From Emydura subglobosa (Eukaryota > Chordata > Testudines > Chelidae): DNA of 64,000 nt. Shown piece after piece: positions 47,535 through 59,724 of this stretch. Location of the stretch: positions 31,789,896 through 31,853,895 of the forward strand of contig ML679966.1 of assembly GCA_007922225.1 (NCBI GenBank), given 5' to 3'. Numbering within the stretch: the first letter of the stretch is position 1; the number at the start of each line of letters is the position of its first letter. Made by a program: the position numbers and the translations under genes. Under the pieces are notes generated by a model, which searched no databases, was not told where the DNA came from, and worked only from the letters and a program-made list of their open reading frames with translations.

Positions 47535-47792
47535 CAGGGCCAGCCTTACAGGTGGGTGATGTGGGTGACCACCCCTGTCCTGTGGTTGTGGCGGGCGGTG
47601 GTGCTATGGTCAAGAGGCAAAAAGCGGGATAATCCTGGAGTGCGAGGCCACGGAAGGGAGGTTGGGGCAATGGGGGTGGGAGAGGCAGCAAGGCCCAGGG
47701 CGATGGAGGGATGGGTGGTAAGCCTGGGGAGGCCAGGGGCACCAAAAAATACAAGTTTGCTCAGGGTGCCATTTTCCCTAAGTCTGGCCCTG
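47535..47792. mobile_element. hAT-type MITE
   Basis: The ends CAGGGCCAGCCTTA and TAAGTCTGGCCCTG are inverted copies with one difference. Flanks TGAATAAC (47527-47534) and AGAATAAC (47793-47800) match at 7 of 8 positions. The 258-bp GC-rich interior does not encode a transposase; open frames on both strands reflect composition. Confidence 0.8.
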
Positions 47793-47800
47793 AGAATAAC

Positions 47801-48154
47801 TGTTTATCAGCAGGGATACATGAACAGTGTTGATTAAACTTAAGAAACTAGTTTGACGATTAAAACTATCTAAAGTGTTCTATAACATGCTTCTTCAAAG
47901 TGAAGAAATTCTATTGCCAATGTCCTTGAATGCAAATTGCCTGAATTGAACTTTCTACCTATATAATAAGATTATGTCAGAGAACTTTGATTAATTAACT
48001 GGTTTATTATCTCTTGATAAATTTAAACGTTAATGTTAAATTTGTTTGTTTGAATTTATCAAAACAAAAATAGCTTTGTGATAGTGTTTGCATTCTATAG
48101 TTGCTTATTTACTTTTAAAATTCTACTCTGATTTAATAATTCTCAAATGTGCAA
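47801..48154. other. No gene recognised
   Basis: AT-rich spacer. Confidence 0.5.
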
Positions 48155-48605
48155 ATGGAGGGCTGGAAGGAACCTCAAGAGGTCATCTAGTCCAGCCCTC
48201 TGACACAAGACTGAGTATACCTAGACTATCCCTGAAAGGTGTTTGTCTAACCTGTTCTTAAAAATCTCCAGTGACTGAGATTCAACAATCTCCTTTGGAA
48301 GCCTATTCCAATACTTAACTAATACTAATATCTAACCTAAATCTCCCTTCGTGCAGATTAAGCCTATTACTACTTATCCTACCTTCAGTGGACATGCAGA
48401 ACAACTGATCACTGTCCTCTTTATAACAGCCCTTAAAATATTTGAAGACTGTTATCTGGTCCCCTCTTAGTCTTCTTTTCTCCATACTAAACATGCCCAG
48501 TTTTTTAAAACTTTCCTCATAGCTCAGGTTTTCTAAATCTTTTATCATTTTTGTTGCTCTGCTCTGGAATCTCTCCAATTTGTTCAAATCTTTCTTTCTA
48601 GATTA
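48155..48605 (-). mobile_element. CR1 LINE, short 3' copy
   Basis: The minus strand encodes NKLERFQSRATKMIKDLENL, then YEESFKKLGMFSMEKRRLRG and LNLHEGRFRLD, the conserved C-terminus of the CR1 polymerase, in one open frame (48587-48315). The 3' end GGAGGGCTGGAAGGAACC...CAGCCCTCTGAC follows at 48155-48215. It is 5'-truncated. It probably inserted next to the older copy that begins at 48641. Confidence 0.8.
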
Positions 48606-48640
48606 TGTAAATAGGATATAAAACTGGTCAAACAGTACAT

Positions 48641-49956
48641 AAGATTTAAGATTCATATATTCGTAGGTATTAAGGCCAAAAGGGACCATTGTGATCATTT
48701 TAGCAGACTAACTGACTAACTCAAGCCAAAAGACTTCCCTGAAGTAATTCCTTTTGCAAGTTCAATACTAAATTATGTCTTTTAGAAAACCACCCAACCT
48801 TGTTTTAAAAATTTCTGTGATAGAGAATCCACCACAGTACTTGGTAAGTTTTTCCAATGGCTAGTTACCCTTACTTTTAAAAATTAGTGCCTTATTTCTA
48901 GTCTGAATTTGTTTAGCTCCAACTTTCAGCCAATGGATCTCATTATACGTTTTTCTGTAAGTATCAAATATCTGTTCCCCATGAAGGTACTTAGAGGCAA
49001 TGATCTACCCATCCTTTAATTTTCTTTTGATAAGCTAAATAGATTGCACTCCTGGAGTCTCTCTTGTAAAGCATGGTTTTTCAGTCCTTTAATAATTATT
49101 GTGGATCTTCTTTGAATGCTCTCTAATTTGTCAACAACCTTCCGCAAGCACTGACACCAAAACTTGACACAGTATTCCCTATAGAGGTTTCACCAATGCA
49201 AAATGCAGTTTATATTTCCAAGGATCTCATTAGCCCTTTTGGCCACAGTATCATGTATAGTGTTATCCACTATGACCCCTTTTCAGAGTCATTGCTTCCC
49301 AGGATACTGTCCCCAATTCTATAGGTATGCCATGCATTCCTTGTTCCTAGATATATGACCTTACATTTTACCATATTAAAATGCTTGTTGTTTGATTGTG
49401 TCCACTCTATGAAGTGATCCAGATTGCTCCATATCTGTGATCAGTCTTCATTATTTACCACTCCAGAAATCTTTGTATCATTTGCAAACTTTATCAGTTT
49501 ACTTTGTTTTCTTTGCAGATTATTGATAAAAATACTAAATAGCATAGGGCCGTGAATCAATCCTTTTGGGACCCCACTAGAAACGTACCTGCTTGATGAT
49601 GATTCCTTGTTTTCACTTACCTTTTGACACCTATTAGTTAGCCAGTTTTAGTACATCTAATACGTGTCATGTTGATTCTGTATCATTCTAATGTCTTAAT
49701 CAACATGTACTGCAGTGTGAAGTCAATTTCCTTAAAGTCTAAGTATATTACATTAATACTATTATCTCATCAACCAAATGTGTAATCTCATAAAAAATTA
49801 TATCAAGTTAATTTCACAAGACCTATTTTCCATAAATCCATGTTGATTAGCATTAATTATATTACTTTCCTTTAGTTACTTAATAATCAAAAAACATATC
49901 ACCTATTGCATTATTTTGCCTAGGATCAGGCAGACAGATCTATAATTACCTAGACC
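48641..49956 (-). mobile_element. CR1 LINE, 3' segment of a long interrupted copy
   Basis: The 3' terminal signature (TCATATATTCGTAGGTATTAAGGCC) starts the copy on the plus strand. Reverse transcriptase and C-terminal sequence follow on the minus strand, too decayed for long frames. ATCAGGCAGACAGATCTATAAT near 49930 is the palm-domain region. It continues at 50639 after an insert, so this is one piece of a copy that originally spanned to about 52520. Confidence 0.75.
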
Positions 49957-50638
49957 CAGCAAACTCCTTGAGGCAAGGTGAGGTCAGCCTTGTCCATGAC
50001 TTAGTAGCTATCCTGTAGCCTCACTGATGAGCTGGCAATAAGGACTCATTTGTCACCCCAGCTGGATGTAATGGGGCTTAATTAGAAAGACTGACTCCAG
50101 CTTGAAGCAGGGAGAACACTACTTAAATAGAGCTGGGAACTCAGAAGAGGAAAGAAGATGCTAAAGAAAGAAACAAGAGGAGTTTTCCTCTAGGAAGAGC
50201 CTGAGGAAATCATGGAGAGTCACCCACAGGAAGTAAGGTAGGCTTCTGTGGGGGATCCCTGAGCTAAGGCCTAAAAGGAGCAGGGAGATCCTCAGAGGTA
50301 AACTGCTGGAGTGATTAGTGAAGGGACGCAGTAAGGTAATCCTGTGAAGGAGAAAGTGGTTTAAGAGGATCTATGCATGGGCCAAGAAGCAAAGGATTTT
50401 GTTGAGCCCAAGAGGGGTATAAGAACTATAAGTTTGGATGTTGTTGGTGAACTTTAAGTTGGATCTTTAGTTACCTTGGAAGGGGAGTGAACTGTAACAT
50501 GACTTAGCCAGAAGGCCAAGCCACAGAAAAATCAGAGAGGGAGTTGGGGGGAGAAGAAGTACATCCGGGGTGTGAATGAGGCAAAGTCTACTGAAATACC
50601 ATGCTCAGGAATGAGGGCCCTCCTAAAGCTGAGGGTAC
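49957..50638 (+). mobile_element. Insert splitting the CR1 copy, unclassified
   Basis: CR1 sequence stops near 49956 and resumes near 50639. The purine-rich 680 bp between has style and length of a solo LTR, but TG/CA ends and target duplication are not clear, and some CR1 sequence may have been lost. No protein is encoded. Confidence 0.4.
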
Positions 50639-51103
50639 ACCTCAATTTATCCAAACCTAATGATTTTAAAATGCCTAACTTTAGTAGATGTGATTTAACA
50701 GCCTCCTTAATTATTGTTGAATGGAACTATAATATGGCATGGGTACATCATGTGGCATTCTCCCAAATAGAGAACAGAAATATGTATTGAACACCTCTGT
50801 CTTATCAGCATTATTATTGACAATGCTACTGATTTCAACTACTAATGGACTAATACCACTGTTAAGGATTTTTGCTTTGTTTTGTTCTCGATATACTCAA
50901 ACTCCATACTGTCCCTAACTCTACTGTCCATAGATTTCTCCTTCAGTCCTCTTTCTTCCTTATACATTTTCTACAATTTCTAGCTTCTAATTTATATTCA
51001 TTGCTATCAACTTCCCTTTTTTTCTCCATTTGCTTTTATATATTATATAAAAGTTGCTTTCGGTTTTCCCTCAAACTAGGTTATTTTTTTTTTTTTTAAC
51101 CAG
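50639..51103 (-). mobile_element. CR1 LINE, middle segment
   Basis: Read on the plus strand it is the reverse complement of the CR1 region between endonuclease and polymerase: AAAATGCCTAACTTTAGTAG, AGAACAGAAATATGTATTGAACA and CTATCAACTTCCC, ending in a T-rich stretch at 51082-51098. Continues at 51765. Confidence 0.7.
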
Positions 51104-51760
51104 TGTTGGGTGAAGGCTACAACACACTCAGGGCCAAGACACTCAGATTTATTAATTCAAAACTTTATTAAAACCAAAAGCATGATCTTATCCTTACAAG
51201 TAGCATAAAAGAAATGAACTACAGATGTACAGAGAAAAAGTATTAGCCGATTGTGTTCTGCTGGGGTGTAGGCGGATCATGATGGATTTTTGCTACAAAT
51301 CTGACTATATCCTTCCACTCTCCAATATTTATACATTTCAATTTTATCTGACCATCCAAAAGCTTGTACAATAAGTATGCATAGGCTTCAGTTTACATAA
51401 TTTTTTTCTCTCCATGTTATTTTCATGTAATCATGTCTCTTTTCCAGTTGGTTTATTTACTGTGATCATACCACTCAGTGTAGGGAATTTCCTGGTTTTT
51501 CCAATAAAGGGACTTGGTCAATACCTTTTTTATATTGTATTGATTATCTTCCTTCAATCTATATCCTTCCACACACAATATCACCTTTCGTCTACATAGC
51601 TGTAAGCATTACTTAAGCAAGTCACATGAGGATGAATTCAGCAAGCAACACTCCTTTCAAGCAGTGACTAGGTCAATGTCAGTAAACTTAGTGCAAGCAT
51701 TACCTTGAGCTCTCCAAACTCATTCACTACACGTAGCCCATGCTTCTCATGTTTCCAACA
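51104..51760 (-). mobile_element. Solo LTR nested in CR1
   Basis: The 657-bp element starts TGTTGG and ends CCAACA, inverted termini with the retroviral TG...CA rule. CCAG flanks it on both sides (51100-51103 and 51761-51764), and CR1 sequence reads through if it is removed. On the minus strand a TATAAATA lies near 51332 and AATAAA near 51168, in LTR order. A 4-bp duplication suits a gammaretrovirus-like or Gypsy integrase. No genes inside. Confidence 0.8.
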
Positions 51761-52520
51761 CCAGTGTAGCCCTCTTTTTTGGTTGTGGTTCTTTGGGGCA
51801 TCTAGTAAAATGTTCTTTAACAGTTCCCAATAATCATTCGTCTTTCTGTTTAAATTCTCTCTCCCGGCTGAGTTAGTTTATAATTGCTTTTAGTTTTGGG
51901 AAGCTGGCCCTTTTAAAGCACCAAGGACCAGATTTGTACAGGTATTTAGGTGCCTAATGATGCAGATAGGCACCTAGGACCTTTGGAAAATCCCACTAGC
52001 CACTTAAAATCCTAAACCTTTGAAATCAAGGGGAGTTATTATGTTTGTACATAAAATTTAATTAAGTTATGATCACTTGCACCTAAGCAGCCACCAACTT
52101 TTAGTTCTGAGATCAATTCCTCTTTATCTGTCAATATGAGAATTCTCCCACGTTGAAAGAACACTTTTTGAGTTAGGAAATTGTCATCTATAACTTTTAG
52201 AAATTCCAAGGACATTTTAGTGCTGACAGCATGACATATCCAGCATGTGTCACTCAAATTTAAGACTCCCATGACAACAGTTTTCCCCCTTCATATTATA
52301 AATAGACACTTAAGGAGTCAGTCAGCCTGTCCTCTGATTTGGTTGTCTGTAGCAGAGACCAACTAGTATCCCATTTTGTGCTTCATTTGTTAGGACATTG
52401 ATCCATAAGCACTCAAAATAATTTGTTTCTGAGCTGTCAGAAACAAGTAAGATCATTTTTGACAGAGTGCCTGTAACAGGCATGCCCTCCCCGCGCCTGT
52501 CTTCCTCTATGCACATAGAT
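51761..52520 (-). mobile_element. CR1 LINE, endonuclease segment
   Basis: The minus strand encodes ILVGLCYRQPNQ (about 52360), LNLSDTCW (52265), DDNFLTQKVF and LGASDHNLIKF (52060), which are ordered blocks of the CR1 endonuclease including the SDH catalytic motif. More than one frame is needed, and the GDFN Asp is altered. A palindromic MITE (51925-52032) interrupts it. ORF1 and the 5' end are absent. Confidence 0.8.
51925..52032. repeat. Palindromic MITE nested in CR1
   Basis: GGTATTTAGGTGCCTAATGA and GATAGGCACCTAGGACCTTTGG with GGAAAATCCC belong to the GTGCCTAAG palindromic type. CR1 coding sequence is present on both sides. Confidence 0.5.
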
Positions 52521-52524
52521 TGCT

Positions 52525-52830
52525 TGGAGACTTGCTGCTTGTAAATACCAGGGGTGATTTATTTAGTGTTCCATCACCTTTTCAGCTCTGTGCAGCACCT
52601 TATCTACAACAACATAATTCCTCAGACTTTAGACCAAGGATAGGGATATCTCTCTCGGCTCTGGCTCTTAAAGTCTGGCTTGCTCTCTCCCTTCCACTTC
52701 CTGCCTGTGTCTTCCATGTCCTGAACTAGTGGGCTAATTAGTACTTTAACTTTACCCAGCCCATTCTAATTTATCAGTTAAGCACAACTTTGCTCCTCAG
52801 GTTTACTCTAGGGTGATTTAATTGGTCATT
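52525..52830 (-). repeat. Possible LTR-like repeat at the CR1 5' side
   Basis: GATTTATTTAGTGTTCCATC near 52556 gives AATAAA on the minus strand, and pyrimidine-rich sequence follows. Ends are not defined. Confidence 0.25.
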
Positions 52831-55800
52831 CAGTGATGAGCATGCCAGTACAGCTGCTTTTGTCCAGTACTGTCACAGTGCCACTCCTTCTCCCATTTTG
52901 CCCACTCAATCCTTCCGAAATAGATTATAACCATTGGGTTTTTTTTTTAACATTCCAATCATGCAAAACTTCCCATCAGGCTTCAATGGGGTCAAATTTA
53001 TGTTCACAAATGAACAATTCCTGTTCCTTTTGTTGATTACCTAGACACCAAGCATTTGTGGATAGGCAATTAAAATTTTTCTTCTCTTCGTGTCCCTTGG
53101 TTCCATGAAAAATTTTGTTCTCAATTCTTGACTTTTGGCTTAATGAGTGTTCTTTTGTTTCCTCATTTCACTCTACCCTTTTGTTGTTAGTTTAAAACCT
53201 TGCTAGTCTTGTGCATTGGGCTGAGTAGCCATCCACAGGTGTGTCCTGTACAGTTCTCCATTCCATTCAACTAGCTGGATAGTCAGATATATTTTCTGCA
53301 GTTTTCATGATAAGAAACTGATAATTCTAGCTGTGTGAATTCCTCCTGGTCCTCTCCTCTCTAGTAGTCACAGCCTGCCTATCCTCACCTGCTTCCAGCT
53401 GTGTTGGACGCTGCCTGGTCCCCTTGCCTCTGTTGATAACAAACTGACAGTCTTCCTCTCTGGTTCCTTGTATGTAGGATAGTGGTGCCTTCTGAACATG
53501 GTTGTCCAGGTACTCCTCACCTTCTCTGATGCACCACATTGTCAGTTCTTGTCCTTCCAAACCACACATCTTTTCTTTCCACACACCTAACAACTTAAAT
53601 TTAATACAGAAGTTCCTTCGGGCTTCAGGCAGGAAAGAAAACATGACACATCTGTTTCAGATCATAACCACTGTTTTGCTGCTGGCCATTATGATATAAC
53701 TGCACATAGAAATAAAGCTGCCTACACTCTTATGCCTCTAGTTGTTTGTCACGCCTCTTTGCTGTAAGAGGAAGAGGTTCACTAATGTATTGCCAACCAT
53801 TTGTAAGCAAGGTCTGAATGGCACTCGCCCTCCTCAGAAGTTGAAGGAGGCATATTATTTGCATGGGCTTTGTATTTGTATGAGTACAATTAAGTACTCA
53901 GCATATTGCATAAGCACACTAGGTGTTGAGCATGATGGGAAATGGTCCATGTGTTTGGTATTGTGTTACAAGTCACTTTTGTGTTAACTGCAGGGGTAAT
54001 GAAATGTTGTCCTTCGATTGTATGGACTATTATCCACCAGTGTTCAAACTTCCAGGAATGGAATGTTATAAGTATACAGAACAGGGGTAGTGGAAAAGGA
54101 GGTGTTCTAAGTAAGGTATTTCCCCCCTTCCCCCCCTCCCCCCCCCCCCCCCCGATTAGTATGCAGAATGAAAAAGTTGAAGAACCATCTTTCCACATAC
54201 AACCACACTGGGCTAGACTGTGTACCCCTCACTCACAATGAGCACAGTCTTACTCCACAAGGAGTTTTACTGAAGTTAATGGAACTCTTCCTGGAGTAAA
54301 GTGCTCTTCAGCATCTGGCCTATTGCGAATAAATCCACAATTGCTATGCTTGCTAGCTATGAACTGTATAAGATTCCTTCACTTCAAATAGCATCAAAGG
54401 AATATATAGGGCTAAGTCTGCTCTTCTCGTTATCCTGGAAAAGCTGTGGGACTATGGTAACTTCCCTTAAAGATCAAGCTAATGCACCTTTCAGGGCATG
54501 GAAGACTAATATATCCCCTTCAGCAATTTCTTATATTAAAGCTTTTTAGATCCCATTCTGCTAACATGAATTGTCTCAGAAACAAGAATCAATCAAGACT
54601 CAAAGATAATGCCTAAAATTACAAATCAACATGCTAATGTGGCATAATTTTAACACTTTTTTTAGATGTACTGTTAGAGGTACCAAGCTTTAATTAATCT
54701 TCATGAAACAACTGACTTTAACATTCAGCCTGTTGAAAATAATGTAAGGCATTCATTTATAATTAAGAATCAAGACCTTCAGGCACCTCTATCTCTTGGT
54801 ATCAAAATGGGAAGAGTGTGTATAAAATAAAGGCCAGATTCTCAGTGTAAATGGGTGAAGCTATCTCCAAATCAACAAAACTATACCAATGTTCAGCAGC
54901 TCAAAATTTGACTTTTTAAAAATACTATAGTCATTTAGCATTGGAGCATTAGTTCCCAGGGTTTCTACAGTGCACAATATAGTACATTAGCTTGCACAGT
55001 GCATCAATATTTGCACACTTTGATAGAACAATTATAATTTGGTTTTATAGCTGAAGATGGACATTTTGTAGGACAGATGCAATTGTGTTTGGGTTTCTAA
55101 AGACATTTTCCCCCCATTTTAAACTTCAAGATTGACAAGAGAATTGCCAATGAAAACAAAAATTTAGCAAGGACAGAATGTGGTTCAATATAAACAAGGG
55201 AAAGAAGTGCACCTCTGCTTTATTTCCCTCCAGTACTTTGAACATTGACATTGCTATTTGAAAAGGAATGAATTGCACACAGTGTTGCTAGAAAGATAAA
55301 TCGGTTTACTTATAATTTAGGGGCTATATCAGTGTTTGTCTTAATTTGCTGTGTATGATCAGAATACAGAACTGATCCCATAATTTACTGTAAAAATCTG
55401 TTAAATACAACAGGGCAACTAAAGCTATTGTGACTGAAGTTATTAAAGCAAATCACAAATTATTAATACAAGAATGTGTTTAAAAATAATTACATATAAT
55501 GTTGACGCAAAGGCATAACTGTTTCTGTAATCATCAGAAAAGAGATTTGCTAACAGTTTATTAATGTTGCAATTGTCTCTTTTTACGCTGGTGTAATAAA
55601 CAAAATTTTTCTCTTCTCTGTTCATAATGGGATTAATTCTAATTTCACTGTTTCCTGTTCTTGTAGCATTCAAATCTATGAGAGGGTCCTAGTCCATGAT
55701 TAAGGCTCCTTGGTGCTTTGATAATATAAATAATAGGGTCAAATTGTGCTCTCATACAGCATTGTAAACCCAGAGTAACTCCTCTGAAGAAATGATATTT

Positions 55801-57061
55801 TTATTAACACGTGGTTGAAGCTGCTGGATATTTCAATAAGTTCTTTGCATCAGTGTATACAAGGATTCTCAGAGTGAAAATGTGCCAATAAGGACATAGT
55901 ACATGTCTCTAGTGAATAAGAAACACATACATTATATAAGTGGGCTGAGGAGGCCATGAATGTTGAAACTGGCACTGAATAGAAAACATGTGTAAACCCC
56001 AGACCTAAAGACTTAGAGGGATGAAATGATCTACTCCCCATATAGGGGAGAAGGGAATAGCCAGTGTCAGTCATGCTTCATTTACAAGAATTATAATGTT
56101 GCTTACCCATAATTCCATCCACTGGGTTTGTTGCTTCAGTTGGAGCTTGTTTTGATGGTGTAAGTGATAACAGATTATGTTTACTGTATTCATGAAAGGG
56201 AATAAAAATTGGGCAGGATATTTCCTGACATTATGGTGCTGGGATACCAAACTTCAGTTGGCTTCCAAAATAAGCCCAACATTGGAAAGGGAAAAGGCTG
56301 TGCCCTAAAGACCAGGAGCTCTATTCCAAGGAGCAAGGACTCTGTCCAAAGGTTATGTTTTGCTTTGGGTTCCCTATTACAGAAATTCTCCACTCCATGT
56401 GGAGTGAATCTGTGGGATTCGATCAGACTGTATTCAGTGGCAGTGCAGGGTAATTAGACATGTGCAGAGGGTGGAAGTTCTCAAAATCCTTCATTTAACA
56501 GATTTCAAAATTTTGGTCATGTTTTGAATCAGAGCAAAAACTGGACATTTTAAAATTCTAATGAAGGAAAATTTTAAAAAATAAACAAACTGGGTTGTTC
56601 GAAAACACTTTTGTTCAATTTTTCCCCTTAAATTATATACATAAATCAAAGGTATTATATCATTTAAAAAAAGCCCAAGCTGCTTCAAAACAAAATTAAA
56701 ACATTTTGTTCCAAAATTGTTGAAACATCCCACTTGATATTGTTGTAACTCTTTCTCCCAAGTAATTCTGGCAAACTGTCTGAATTCAGAAAGCAATAAT
56801 ATTTTGACAGAATGGCATGTTTCAAAAGAATGTGGTTCCATCAAAGTTCTCCAACCAGCTCTGGAGGTGACTTTGGCCACACTCTCTCACCCCTCCACCT
56901 GAAATTCTATAAGCACATTTTAGATATTCTGCAAATACACTATTTTTTATCAAAACAAAGGGCATAGCTCCTCAGACATAAATGGAAGTGCTTCCATTTA
57001 CAGCAGCAGAGAATTTAATTCAAGGATTTATGGACAATATTTTTTTCTCTGCACAGGAAGT
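52831..57061. other. Long stretch without recognised genes
   Basis: Contains a C-homopolymer tract (54121-54153) and decayed palindromic MITE debris (TTTACTGAAGTTAATGGAAC near 54266, GCCAGATTCTCAGTGTAAATG near 54833). Short open frames have no domains. Confidence 0.5.
54121..54153 (+). repeat. Poly-C tract
   Basis: About 30 C residues with two T interruptions. Strand-biased tracts like this are often assembly or sequencing trouble spots. Confidence 0.8.
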
Positions 57062-57155
57062 TTCTGATCTCAGTTACATCTGTATAAATCAGTCGACTTC
57101 AGTGAAGATACTCCAGATTTATATCACTGAGATTATAGGCCTGATTTTAATCATC
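57062..57155. repeat. Ancient palindromic MITE
   Basis: GATCTCAGTTACATCTGTATAAATC on the left mirrors GATTTATATCACTGAGAT on the right around GACTTCAGTGAAG. Confidence 0.5.
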
Positions 57156-57481
57156 ACTGAGGAACCAAAAGGACAGAATAAGAAGACTACATGAAATCTT
57201 GCTCTGTCTCAGAAAGGGAGAATCTTTAAGAAGTAACTTGCATGCATGAAAATAACTGATAATATATTTAAGTTCCATGTCATGTTATGTTTCTTCCTTC
57301 AGACATGATTCAAATGTGATACAATTTGACATGATCACCACAATGGGATGTCACATAGGATATTAGAAACACTCAGTTCTGAGATTTTATTTTAGCCATT
57401 TATTTTTACATTTTCTTTCACTGAGCAATGGAGAACTTTTAAAAATATATTAATATACTGCTTGATATTAATATAAGTAGT

Positions 57482-58116
57482 TGTAGTAAGAATAAGACCT
57501 AAGTAATATAGTCATAAGGCCTGTAAAACAGACGAAGGCCTAAGTGGAAAAAGCCAAGTGAACAGGAGTATAAAGGGGAAAAAAACAAGTTAACTGAAAT
57601 TGGCACAGGAAAGTGCTGATACTGCAAGCATATACATTGCCAAAATATTACTAAAATGCAAATTATGTAGCAGGTGCAGGAGGCACCAAGATACCAAAAG
57701 AGAACTAACTCCATAAAATGACACTTTGATGAATAGAAATGACTAAAAGGTGATAAATGGAGTTTTACCCAAATCAGCCAATTAACGGAAAAAGGTGGTA
57801 TTAGACTACGTCAAGAGGGTGGCAACTACCTACGTCAAAGGGGGCAGAACGAAATTGTATGTAACAATGTATAAAAGAGGGTGTCAGAGGAAACAACATC
57901 GTCCGGTCTAGAGGATAACGGAAAGTCTCGCAGTTGGGCCGTGGCCATTGTAATGTTGCCTATACGAAACTGACCCAGAGATACTCTGTAGGTCACTTCT
58001 CATTGTGCCGCTCGCAATAAACCTGGCCTGGGTGCCTTCGTTGCTCAACTAATCCGTGGTCATGTCGATTCATTCGATCGTGAGAGCCATCTCGGTTTCC
58101 TAATCAGAGCTGCGAC
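57482..58116 (+). mobile_element. Solo LTR (same family as 15.7 kb)
   Basis: It starts TGTAGTA, has TATAAAAG at 57870 and AATAAA at 58016, and ends near GCTGCGACA at 58116. Blocks shared with the 15670-16343 copy include the start, the AATGTATAAAA promoter, and CAATAAACCTGGCC with GTGCCTTCG. The promoter-to-poly(A) distance (about 146 bp) matches the other copy. No target duplication was recognised. The downstream U5 is better preserved here. Confidence 0.65.
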
Positions 58117-58301
58117 AGCATCTACACAGGGACACATGCACGCAGCCTACACTGATAAACACCGGTGGCCAACACACCGTACCACAGTAGATGCATTAAA
58201 TTAAAATATCTACAGAATCCACACCAACTCTTTTCAGTCTAAAGCTTGGAAAGAATGAACAAACAAATGGATACTGTACTATGTTCTAATCAGATATTAA
58301 G

Positions 58302-58402
58302 TGAAATTTTCAAAAGTGCCTGGATGACTTAGAAGCCAGAGAGGCACTGAAAGTCAATGGGACTTAGACTCCTAATTCACTTAGGCAGTTATGAAAATTT
58401 TA
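58302..58402. repeat. Palindromic MITE (TTTCAAAA type)
   Basis: GAAATTTTCAAAAGTGCCTGG on the left mirrors TTAGGCAGTTATGAAAATTTT on the right, centred on AAGTCAATGGGACTT. The clearest copy of this family in the window. Confidence 0.6.
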
Positions 58403-58554
58403 TTTGTTGACTTCAACTGAAGGTAACTTCAAAATTTATTTTGGGTCAGTAATTTCCTCAAAAGGACAACTAAATTAAGAGAAATAACTAAGGCCAGTAA
58501 TAAGTTTTATGATAAATAGATTGTCAAAAGTAATTTCATTCTTTAAGGCAATTG

Positions 58555-59700
58555 AAAGTTGAGCTTATAAAAGTAACTGTAGCTACAACGTACTTTGCCT
58601 TTTGTAAGGTACTTGATGTAGCACCACATAACATTCTGATTAAAAACAAACACTATACAATAGCTATAAAGCACACATTAAATGGTTTGAGTGGCTCACT
58701 GACTGATCTCAAAGTAGTTGTCAATGGAGAATCAATGAGTGGGGGTGTTTAATAGGCTTCCTCTGGGATTAGTAGTAGGCTTGAAGCTCTTCAACATTTT
58801 CATCAATGATCTGGACATAAAGATAAAATGACTGCTGATAATCTGTGAATAACACCAAGATTGGTGCAGAGTGGTAAATGACGAGGACAGTGCAGTGATA
58901 CAGAGCAATTTGGGTCACTTGGTAAACTGGATTGTTTCAAACAGAATGTTTTCATATAACTTGCATTTGATTGTATCTAGGAATAAGGAACACAGGCTAC
59001 ATCTACAGAATGAGACTGTATCCTGAAAGGCAGTAAATCTGAAAAGGATTTAGGGGTCAGAGGGACAAAACTCAATATGAGCTTCCAGTGGGATGCTGTG
59101 GCAAAAAGGCTAATGTGATCCTTGAGTGTATAAACAGGGGTGTGTGAATAGAAGTAAAGAGGTGATTTTTACCTCTGAATACAGCATTGGTGAGACCATT
59201 GCTAGAATATTACATAGTTACGGTGTTTGCATTTTAAAAAGGAGGCTGAAAATGTGTAGAGGGTAGAGAAAAGAGCCACAAGGATGATTTGAGAGCTGGA
59301 GAACATACTTCTCAATGAGACTTTTAAAAGATCAATACATTTAGCTCATCAAAAAACATTGACAGATGCTTTCATTACAGGGTAGAAGTACCTTCACAGG
59401 GAGAAAATACTCTTTAATTTAGTGGGAAAAGGTGTAGCAAGAACCAATGGCTGGAAATAAGGTCTGGATTTTTAACAGCAAGGTTGATTTTAACACTGGT
59501 ACAAACTATGAAGGGAAGTGGTGGATTCTTCCTCTTGATGTCTTCAGATCAAGACTGGGTGCTTTTCTGGAAGATATGCTTTAGCCAAATACAAGTTATT
59601 GTGCTCGGCACAGGGAAAAATGCTTCAAATGTAATGCCCTCTGCTATACAGGAGGTCAGATTAGAGGATTTTATGATCATATTAAGCTTAAATTCCATTA
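58555..59700 (+). mobile_element. Older CR1 LINE copy
   Basis: [12 protein letters not shown] coding near 58790, then decayed C-terminal polymerase sequence, and the 3' tail ACAGGAGGTCAGATTAGAGGA at 59650. Frames are broken throughout. It is more diverged than the copy that directly follows, so it inserted earlier. Confidence 0.65.
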
Positions 59701-59724
59701 AAGGAGAAGAGGTGACCAACCCTC

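Noticed and set aside
53502..54241. Cluster of moderate frames on both strands
   Set aside because: No domain, and the longest crosses a poly-C tract.
56491..56880. 129-codon minus-strand frame, the longest apart from transposon debris
   Set aside because: No recognisable motif, biased toward Lys/Phe/Ile from AT content, no splice context.
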